A stretch of DNA of 19,327 bases from NCBI GenBank assembly GCA_002314605.1, contig DCGO01000005.1, forward strand, positions 1 to 19,327, read 5' to 3'. This document shows positions 13,837 to 19,327 of this stretch, in pieces (the first letter of the stretch is position 1; each line of letters starts with the position of its first letter). A program made the translations under genes and the position numbers. The notes under the pieces are model-generated. The model saw only the letters and a list, made by a program, of their open reading frames with translations, made no database searches and had not been told where the DNA came from. Origin of the DNA: Lentisphaeria bacterium UBA1776 (GTDB taxonomy: Bacteria; Verrucomicrobiota; Lentisphaeria; Victivallales; Victivallaceae).

Positions 13837-14613
13837 ATGGAGAAAACGGATATTTTCAGCCTGATGCATGAAGCTCTGACCCGCAGCGGAATGCCGGAAG
13901 TGCATTGCATTACCGAAGAAGAAAAGTGGGAAAAATTTCATCCGGTCCACCGGCATGACGGGTTTGAAATCCGGATGCTGCTTGCCGCCGGGGATACGGG
14001 GGTGGATTCCATCGACATTACGCCGCCCCGGGTCTGCCACCGCGCTCTTGCGCCGGATGAAAACATGCGTTCGCACACATTGCAGACCGACGGGATCTCC
14101 ACATTTTGCCGGCACCGGGCGTCGGAACCGCAGATGCGCTGTGATTCTCCCTACCGGGATGAGCTGGTGCGGTGCATGCAGTCGCTGGTCCGGGAACCGG
14201 ATTCCTCCATTCTGAAGGAGGAATTTCTGCTGTTGCTGGCCCTCTTTTATCTGCGGGCGGCCTGTGAAGAAGGGATCCGGAATATCGGGGAACGTATTCA
14301 GGATTTTGCCCAGTATCTGGAGCGCAGTTACTACCGGCATGATCTGTCCATCGGGGAGAGTGCCGGCAGGTTCGGGATCTCCCCCGGGTACATCCAGCAG
14401 GTTTTCCGGAACAGATATTCCTGCAATCCCAAGGAATATCTGCTGCAGATCCGGATGGAAAATGCGGCAAAACTCCTTCAGGAAAGACGTTACTGCATTT
14501 ACGAAGTGGCGTCGCTGTGCGGATTTTCCGACGCGCACTATTTTTCCGGAGTGTTCCGCCGGTATTACGGAGAGTCTCCCCGGGCGTACTCCTCAAAATC
14601 CAGTCTGGAATGA
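13837..14613 (+). CDS. AraC-family transcriptional regulator
   Basis: The 258-residue protein has an N-terminal cupin-like sensor part, suggested by FHPVHRHDGFEI (34-45), and a C-terminal AraC DNA-binding domain (about 155-250). The first helix-turn-helix is near LSIGESAGRFGISPGYIQQVF (170-190). The second is EVASLCGFSDAHYFSGVFRR (223-242), followed by GESPRAY. Regulators of this type respond to sugars and usually activate neighbouring genes. It is divergent from the aldolase operon and shares a 157-base control region with it, so that operon is the likely target. No ribosome-binding site precedes ATG 13837; a leaderless message is likely. ATG 13864 is an alternative but also lacks a site. 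Confidence 0.9.
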   Translation: MEKTDIFSLMHEALTRSGMPEVHCITEEEKWEKFHPVHRHDGFEIRMLLAAGDTGVDSIDITPPRVCHRALAPDENMRSHTLQTDGISTFCRHRASEPQMRCDSPYRDELVRCMQSLVREPDSSILKEEFLLLLALFYLRAACEEGIRNIGERIQDFAQYLERSYYRHDLSIGESAGRFGISPGYIQQVFRNRYSCNPKEYLLQIRMENAAKLLQERRYCIYEVASLCGFSDAHYFSGVFRRYYGESPRAYSSKSSLE

Positions 14614-14638
14614 GTTCGGCTCCGGCGGAAGTCTCCCG

Positions 14639-15571
14639 TCAGATTTCGCGCATGCCGTCTGCCGGGCGGAACTTTTTCCGGTACTCCTGCGGGCTCATTC
14701 CCCTCCGCTTCCGGAACAGACGGGCGAAATAATTCGCATCCGCAAAGGAACAGAAGCGCGCAATGTCGTCGATCCTGATCTTCTGCTCGCTTTTCAGCAG
14801 AAATTCGGCGGCGTCCAAGCGCAGCTGCGTCAGATAATCATTCATGGCAATACCGTAATTCCGGTGGAAAACGGTGGATGCATAACTCCGGTTGACGCCC
14901 AGCGCCTCGCAAATGGATGAACAGTTGATGCTGCTGTAAAAATAGTGATCCATGTAATCCTTCAGCGAAACGGCAAGCCGCTCTTTCGGGGCGTCTTCCC
15001 GGGTATTTTCCAGTTCGTAAAGCAGCTGTTTTCCGATTGCTTCCACCAGGAGCCGTGCCCGGTCATCCTTCCTGTCGGAACGGTCATTGACCAGAGAGTC
15101 CAGTGTCCGAACCATCTGCAGCAAGGTTCCCCGGGCCGGCTGCGGGGTATGATAATACTGTGTAACGATCTCTTTCCCCTGGTAGTCCCGGTAATAGAGA
15201 CGGATCAGATGCAGGTGAAAAATAATGGAGAACACGCAGAAATTGATAGATCCCTGATTCAGAATCCGGGTGTAGGAGTTGTAACTGCCGATCTCCATAT
15301 CGCCGTCCCGGATCTCCCGTTCCTGCAAAGTTCCGTCAAAGGCTGCGTAAACACGCTTCACCCTGCCATAGTTGAAATTCCAGTTCAGCCTCAAAAAAAA
15401 GAGTGTGTCCGCTGTACGCTGATACCCGGGGTAGGTCAGTTCATAATGAATCCTGCCGGCCATCTGTTCCGGAGAGATCGCCCGCCGTATCAGGGGGATC
15501 AGGATCTCCTTGGAGACGGGCTCCCCTGACCACCGCGCATTGACCTCCGGTTTCAGGATTTTCTGCTTCAA
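14639..15571 (-). CDS. AraC-family transcriptional regulator with TTG start
   Basis: The 310-residue protein ends in an AraC DNA-binding domain (about 200-300). One helix-turn-helix lies around SSICEALGVNRSYASTVFHR (218-237). The second, IDDIARFCSFADANYFARLF (267-286), is followed by the AraC-type tail GMSPQEYRK. The N-terminal 190 residues form a beta-rich sensor of unknown ligand. I choose TTG 15571 because GGAGG at 15582-15578 lies exactly six bases upstream. The first ATG in frame, 15670, would add 33 low-complexity, basic residues and overlap the promoter. It converges on the other AraC gene with a 25-base gap and is divergent from the sialidase-like operon, its likely target. Confidence 0.87.
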   Translation of the reverse strand: MKQKILKPEVNARWSGEPVSKEILIPLIRRAISPEQMAGRIHYELTYPGYQRTADTLFFLRLNWNFNYGRVKRVYAAFDGTLQEREIRDGDMEIGSYNSYTRILNQGSINFCVFSIIFHLHLIRLYYRDYQGKEIVTQYYHTPQPARGTLLQMVRTLDSLVNDRSDRKDDRARLLVEAIGKQLLYELENTREDAPKERLAVSLKDYMDHYFYSSINCSSICEALGVNRSYASTVFHRNYGIAMNDYLTQLRLDAAEFLLKSEQKIRIDDIARFCSFADANYFARLFRKRRGMSPQEYRKKFRPADGMREI

Positions 15572-15608
15572 TGGAGACCTCCGCTTTTTTTTGCTTTTAT
15601 GCCCGTTT

Positions 15609-15636
15609 ACGATAGCATCATTCCCTTTTTTTTCAA
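15609..15636 (-). promoter_or_regulatory. promoter of the second araC-type gene (extended -10)
   Basis: TTGAAA (15636-15631), a 16-base spacer and TATCGT (15614-15609) preceded by TGC form an extended -10 promoter. The start would be near 15602, leaving about 30 leader bases with GGAGG before TTG 15571. This supports the TTG start, because the upstream ATG at 15670 would lie before the promoter. Confidence 0.48.
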
Positions 15637-15663
15637 CTCTGCGTTCCGGGGATGCCGGTCCGT

Positions 15664-15692
15664 AAAACAACGGTTGTTTTCCATGATGGAAA
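15664..15692. repeat. two overlapping palindromes in the divergent control region
   Basis: AAAACAACGGTTGTTTT (15664-15680) has perfect 8-base arms around one G. TTTCCATGATGGAAA (15678-15692) has perfect 7-base arms around one G, and they share three bases. Their position, about 30 bases upstream of the - strand promoter and 40 upstream of the + strand promoter, suits operators for one or two dimeric regulators. Confidence 0.5.
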
Positions 15693-15733
15693 GAGGAAGT
15701 GACAAAAGTCCTGTTAAATTAAAAATAATCCTA

Positions 15734-15762
15734 TTGAAACTCCATGTTTTCAACTGTACATT
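15734..15762 (+). promoter_or_regulatory. promoter of the sialidase-like/DUF4838 operon
   Basis: TTGAAA (15734-15739), a 17-base spacer and TACATT (15757-15762) form a moderate sigma-70-type promoter. Transcription would start near 15769, leaving about 70 leader bases before ATG 15839. Confidence 0.42.
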
Positions 15763-15820
15763 ATTCCAAAATCAGGGGTTATGGAGTTTTTTTCCAAAAA
15801 ACAAAAGGACTATTTTGGAA
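15737..15820. repeat. two interleaved 9-base inverted repeats
   Basis: AAACTCCAT (15737-15745) pairs with ATGGAGTTT (15781-15789), and TTCCAAAAT (15764-15772) pairs with ATTTTGGAA (15812-15820). The pairs alternate in the order a, b, a', b', which is a pseudoknot layout if both were in one RNA. As DNA they would be paired operator half-sites for looping. The last arm ends four bases before the ribosome site AGGAAG (15825-15830). Confidence 0.5.
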
Positions 15821-15838
15821 GTTCAGGAAGCTTTGGAA

Positions 15839-16864
15839 ATGGATGAAATCAGGGTTTTAAGGTGTCGGAAGATCTTTTCTGACAACCGGCATAACGCTTT
15901 TACAACGCTGGCGGAATGCGGCGGTCGGCTTTATCTTGCTTTCCGTTCCGGGACTTCTCACCTGGCCGGGGACGGCTTTATCCGCGTTCTGGCAAGCGGG
16001 GACGGCGGCGAATCATGGAGCCATTTTGCTGTCGTTGACAAAGAGGACTGGGATCTCCGTGATCCCCACCTGATCTTTTTCCGGGGCAGGCTGCATCTCT
16101 TTTATTTCGGACGGGGCCGGACGCAGAATGCATCGTTTCACTCCGTACTGCAGGACGGTATTTTTTCTCCGCCGGAACTGCTGACGGGGATCCCGATGAT
16201 CTGGGGTCTCTGTTCTTTTGACGGAAATCTCTTTGCCACGGCTTATCAATGCGGGGCGGACGGAGGGAAAAGTTCCCTGTATGCAAGTGCGGACGGTTCT
16301 GCATGGTCCCTCCGGATGAGATTTCCGTTTCCCGGAACGGAGACAGCCATTGATTTTGACGCGAACGGAACCCTCTGGGCCTTGGTGCGCGACAGCGGTT
16401 ACGGATGCGGCTGTATTCCGACCATCTGCCGGATCGATCCGCCTTATACCGCACTTCCCAAGCAGGATCTTCAGACGATGGACTATGTCAAGGCACTCCA
16501 GCTGCGTTTGACCGGGCCGATGCTGAAGCGTTTTCCGGGGAGATGTCTGATCGCCGGACGGATGTGGGACGGAGGGATGCTTCAGCGCCGGAATCTGCGC
16601 ACGGATCTCTTCCTGCTGGAGGACGGCGGTGATATCCGGTATCTCAGAACACTTCCCAGCGGCGGGGACACCTCCTACGCTTCATTTCTGAATCTGGGAA
16701 GCCGGCGGGCCCTGTTAAGTTACTACTCTTCCCACGAGTACAAGATGGATGTGCCGATCCCTGAAAGTCCTGCAGATATTCCGGCGGATCCGGCGGAGGC
16801 GGAACATACCACGCCGGCGGATGTTTTTCTGGCGGAGCTGTCCTACCGTTTTTCGGAAGTTTAA
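15839..16864 (+). CDS. sialidase-like beta-propeller protein (BNR/Asp-box)
   Basis: This 341-residue protein reads as a beta-propeller. SGDGGESW (53-60) is a textbook Asp-box, and YASADGSAW (148-156) is a looser second one. LYLAFRSG near 31-38, WDLRDPHLIFFRGRLHLFYF (71-90) and GTETAIDFD (166-174) fit blades of sialidase-superfamily proteins. Annotation as a true sialidase is not secure: the arginine triad was not identified, and the RDPH segment also recalls GH43/GH117-like propellers. No signal peptide is seen, so it appears cytoplasmic. Start ATG 15839 has AGGAAG eight bases upstream; a longer open frame back to 15599 adds no domain and crosses the control region. It lies 12 bases before the DUF4838 gene. 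Confidence 0.78.
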   Translation: MDEIRVLRCRKIFSDNRHNAFTTLAECGGRLYLAFRSGTSHLAGDGFIRVLASGDGGESWSHFAVVDKEDWDLRDPHLIFFRGRLHLFYFGRGRTQNASFHSVLQDGIFSPPELLTGIPMIWGLCSFDGNLFATAYQCGADGGKSSLYASADGSAWSLRMRFPFPGTETAIDFDANGTLWALVRDSGYGCGCIPTICRIDPPYTALPKQDLQTMDYVKALQLRLTGPMLKRFPGRCLIAGRMWDGGMLQRRNLRTDLFLLEDGGDIRYLRTLPSGGDTSYASFLNLGSRRALLSYYSSHEYKMDVPIPESPADIPADPAEAEHTTPADVFLAELSYRFSEV

Positions 16865-16876
16865 GGAGAAGAGATC

Positions 16877-19264
16877 ATGAAAAAAAGTTCTGTTTCTGTC
16901 CGGATCGCAGTGCTGCTTTTCCTCTTTTCCTCCGGAACGCATTCTATTGCCGGCGGGGAATTCACTGTGGCACCGGAAAACTGCCGGATCATTCATGCAT
17001 CGGGGAAATTAAATTCAGAGAGTGCAAAGGATCTGCAGCTGCATCTGAAACTGATTACAGGCAGAAAAATCCCGGTAACGGAAGGGCGCACCCCTGAAAA
17101 AGGTGCATTCAGTTTCTGTGTGGGCATCCGGCCCGCAAATGATCATCGCCCCTTCCAAGGCGAAGAGTCCCGCTGGAGCCTGACGGAAAATGCCGCGTAT
17201 TTTTACGGCAACGATGCCGGAGAAAAGCGGGGAACGGAATTTGCGGTTTATTGTTTTCTGGAGCGCCAGCTGGGGGTCCGCTGGGTGGAACCGGGCGACG
17301 GGGGGATCGCTTTTCGGAAACAGTATCCTCTGGTGCTGAAAACGGGAGAGTTCAGCTGGATCCCTGCTCTGAAGATCCGTTCGCTCCGCTGTTGGACGCA
17401 GCGGAAAAATGCGGTATCCGGGCTGGAAGCATTTCACCATTCTCCGGCGGAAATGGCAAAGATCGCCGGAGAGACCCGGGTCTGGCAGTATCGGATGCGG
17501 ATGTGTTTCCGGACGGATGAACTGCAATTCGGCCACGCCTTTACCGACTGGTGGAGCAAATACGGAACCGTTCACCCGGATTATTTTGCGGTGAACAAAA
17601 CCGGCAAGCGGGCGCCTTTGCTGTCCGCAAAACAGTCGGAAAACCCGGTTGCCGTGGAAAACAGTGCCAAAACCATCAAACTCTGCGTTTCCAATCCGGC
17701 GGTGGCGGATGAGATCGTCAGAAACTATTTGGCGGAATCCCCCCGCAGGACCTGCATCAATGTCTGTGAAAATGACAATGTCGGCGGATACTGCCGGTGT
17801 GCCGCCTGTCTGGCGCTGGACGCGAACCGGAAATATCCCATGGATGATTACCGGGTCTGCCTGACGGACCGGTATCTGCACCTTGCCAACGAGGTTGCAA
17901 AAAGATCGGCGGAACACGGTTCTCCTGCCGTGACGATGTATGTCTATAATCAGACCATTGAACCTCCGGTCAAAGAAAAAGTCCATCCGAACGTGGTGCT
18001 GGGCATGGTCCCCAATATCATGGATCCGGAGCACCTGACGGTCTGGTATGATGCATGGAAGAAAGCAGGGGCCACCCGGTTGACCTTCCGCCCCAATCAT
18101 CACTGGTGTTTTCTCCATACGGCGCTGCCTATGGGACTGGAAAAAAGGTTTTTCGATGTGTTTCAGCTGGCCGTCAGAAAGGGCGCAGTCGGAGCGGATT
18201 TTGATTCCTCCCAGGGACAGTGGTCCATTTCCGGAATGACGGACTATATTCTTGCCGGCGCCATGGCGGAGCCCGGGAAGAGTTTTGAAGAACTGGAGGA
18301 GGAGTATTGTTCCGCTTTTGGCGCGGCGGCCCCGGAAGTCCGGGATTATTTCCGCTATTGGAGGAATCAAGTGTTTGAGAAGCGTCTCCGCCCCCGTTTT
18401 GATGAACTGGTGGAAACCGGGCGTTTCTACAATTTTGCCCGGGGTGTCCTGTGGAAACTGAAGGAACTTTACCGTCTGGAAGATTTTGATGGGACGGACG
18501 CCATGCTCCGGAAGGGGCTGGCCAAAAAGCTTTCTCCGCCGGAAAAACAGCGGCTGGAAAGGCTGATGCTGGCGAATACGGGGGCAAGACTGCTTTTTCT
18601 GGCGGTGACATCCCCGAAGGAGGCCAGGGTGGCCGCCTGTGTGAACCTGTTGAATTTCCGGCTGCAGAACCGGGCAAATCTCCACATGGACTTCAACCGG
18701 CTGTGGGATACGGAAAATGCCGCCGGAGTCACGGAACTGGCTTCAGCCATTCTGCTGAAGGATTTCGGGGAAAACGCGAAAGAGACCCCTCGCTACTGGT
18801 ATTTCCGGACGGACGAAAAAGACGCCGGCCGGCGGGAAAATTGGCCGCTGCGGAGTATCCGGAAGATCCGTTCGGAATGGGACGCCGTTCCCACGGACTG
18901 CAGCTGGGAGAATGCCGCTGCAAACGATTCCTCCATCCCGGAAGAACTGGGCAGAAAGCTGAAAAACTATGACGGGATCGGCTGGTATGCCGTTTCCCTG
19001 ACCATCCCCGATGCCTGGCGTCAGAAAAAAATCTTTCTGTGCTTCGGTGCGGTGGATGAATCCTGCGAGGTCTTTCTGAACGGAAGAAAGGCCGGCGGCC
19101 ACGAATTCCGCCGGCCCAATGACTGGAACACCCCATTTTCTGTTGAGATTACACCGTACATCCGGTGGGATCAGAAGGAGCAAACCGTTTTTGTCCGCGT
19201 GGTGGATACCGCAGGAAACGGGGGAATATGGAAACGCGTCTGGCTGACTGCCGGAAATAAATAA
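16877..19264 (+). CDS. secreted DUF4838-domain protein with C-terminal jelly-roll domain
   Basis: The 795-residue protein starts with a signal peptide: basic MKKSSVSVR, hydrophobic IAVLLFLFSS, and likely cleavage after SIA (residue 25). Residues about 27-160 resemble the N-terminal domain found before GH20/GH67-type barrels. A central DUF4838 region follows (about 170-480), with the conserved-looking Cys-rich block ENDNVGGYCRCAACLA near 296-311, then a helical linker. Residues about 690-795 form a galactose-binding-like jelly roll (GIGWYAVSLTIPDAW, VFLNGRKAGGHE), as at the start of GH2 enzymes. It probably acts outside the cytoplasm on polysaccharide or glycoprotein glycans. DUF4838 has no assigned activity that I can state. 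AGGAG eight bases before the ATG supports the start. Confidence 0.88.
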   Translation: MKKSSVSVRIAVLLFLFSSGTHSIAGGEFTVAPENCRIIHASGKLNSESAKDLQLHLKLITGRKIPVTEGRTPEKGAFSFCVGIRPANDHRPFQGEESRWSLTENAAYFYGNDAGEKRGTEFAVYCFLERQLGVRWVEPGDGGIAFRKQYPLVLKTGEFSWIPALKIRSLRCWTQRKNAVSGLEAFHHSPAEMAKIAGETRVWQYRMRMCFRTDELQFGHAFTDWWSKYGTVHPDYFAVNKTGKRAPLLSAKQSENPVAVENSAKTIKLCVSNPAVADEIVRNYLAESPRRTCINVCENDNVGGYCRCAACLALDANRKYPMDDYRVCLTDRYLHLANEVAKRSAEHGSPAVTMYVYNQTIEPPVKEKVHPNVVLGMVPNIMDPEHLTVWYDAWKKAGATRLTFRPNHHWCFLHTALPMGLEKRFFDVFQLAVRKGAVGADFDSSQGQWSISGMTDYILAGAMAEPGKSFEELEEEYCSAFGAAAPEVRDYFRYWRNQVFEKRLRPRFDELVETGRFYNFARGVLWKLKELYRLEDFDGTDAMLRKGLAKKLSPPEKQRLERLMLANTGARLLFLAVTSPKEARVAACVNLLNFRLQNRANLHMDFNRLWDTENAAGVTELASAILLKDFGENAKETPRYWYFRTDEKDAGRRENWPLRSIRKIRSEWDAVPTDCSWENAAANDSSIPEELGRKLKNYDGIGWYAVSLTIPDAWRQKKIFLCFGAVDESCEVFLNGRKAGGHEFRRPNDWNTPFSVEITPYIRWDQKEQTVFVRVVDTAGNGGIWKRVWLTAGNK

Positions 19265-19327
19265 AGGGTACCTCTAAAAATTCATTCCGGCGGCTTGCTG
19301 CCACTGGGGAAAGTCTGCAAAGCGTGA
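19265..19327 (+). mobile_element. outer end of a second insertion sequence (candidate)
   Basis: Directly after the stop of the DUF4838 gene, AGGGTACCTCTA (19265-19276) is the inverted counterpart of the IS end at 661-672. It continues as AAAATTCATTCC, and no gene or terminator is seen in the remaining bases. This looks like the left terminus of a related IS whose body lies beyond the window. Only the terminus is visible. Confidence 0.5.

Noticed and set aside
14614..14638. Search for a bidirectional terminator between the two convergent AraC genes
   Set aside because: The 25-base gap has no stem followed by a T-run on either strand, so no terminator is claimed.
15599..15838. 80-codon upstream extension of the sialidase-like gene
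   Set aside because: It would cross the divergent promoter and palindromes, shows no signal peptide or domain, and the ATG at 15839 has a good ribosome site.
17015..18685. Open frame of 556 codons on the - strand opposite the DUF4838 gene
   Set aside because: The + strand gene has a signal peptide, recognisable domains and a ribosome site. The antisense frame has none of these and is explained by codon bias.
1..19327. tRNA, rRNA, CRISPR array or phage genes
   Set aside because: No cloverleaf-like tRNA, rRNA segment, regularly spaced repeat array or phage structural gene was recognised on reading either strand.

Overview
The window looks like a carbohydrate-catabolism island of a GC-rich bacterium. 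The mix of genes (several SGNH/GDSL hydrolases, a secreted DUF4838 protein, a sialidase-like protein, two AraC regulators, one LacI regulator, a UPF0309-type SIS protein and many small sugar oxidoreductases) resembles gut Lentisphaerota such as Victivallis. That assignment is an inference from gene content only; no rRNA or other marker gene is present.

Layout. Positions 1-672 are the 3' end of a decayed insertion sequence carrying an IS4/IS1634-like DDE transposase remnant. Positions 678-4097 (+) hold a tight four-gene run: alpha/beta hydrolase, EamA-like transporter and two SGNH esterases. Positions 4098-4480 are non-coding but keep the promoter region and first ~28 codons of a lost Gfo/Idh/MocA gene. 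Positions 9102-4481 (-) form one operon: LacI regulator, SGNH esterase, SIS protein, unknown 389-residue protein, aldose-epimerase-like protein. Positions 13679-9305 (-) form a second operon: HpcH/HpaI aldolase, Gfo/Idh/MocA oxidoreductase, SDR, amidohydrolase, aldo/keto reductase. An AraC regulator (13837-14613, +) is divergent from that operon and converges on a second AraC gene (15571-14639, -). That second regulator is in turn divergent from a two-gene operon (sialidase-like propeller, then secreted DUF4838 protein, 15839-19264, +). From 19265 the sequence reads like the outer end of another IS whose terminus matches the end of the first IS, so the island is bounded by related IS ends.

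How the genes may work together (inference). The DUF4838 protein is the only one with a clear signal peptide, so most of the chemistry is cytoplasmic: acyl groups removed by SGNH esterases, sugar anomers and isomers handled by the mutarotase-like and SIS proteins, and a sugar or sugar acid oxidised and split by the dehydrogenase/lactonase/aldolase set. Each transcription block has its own regulator nearby. ATGA stop/start overlaps occur at six gene junctions, which supports translational coupling and the operon calls.

Most notable points: matching IS ends on both sides; a palindrome-dense divergent control region at 15660-15840; an eight-G tract inside the apparent promoter spacer of a probably leaderless AraC gene; a TTG start with a strong ribosome site for the other AraC gene; an aldose-epimerase-like protein with Gln in place of the family His; and a catabolic operon that has aldolase, lactonase-type and dehydrogenase genes but no sugar-acid dehydratase.
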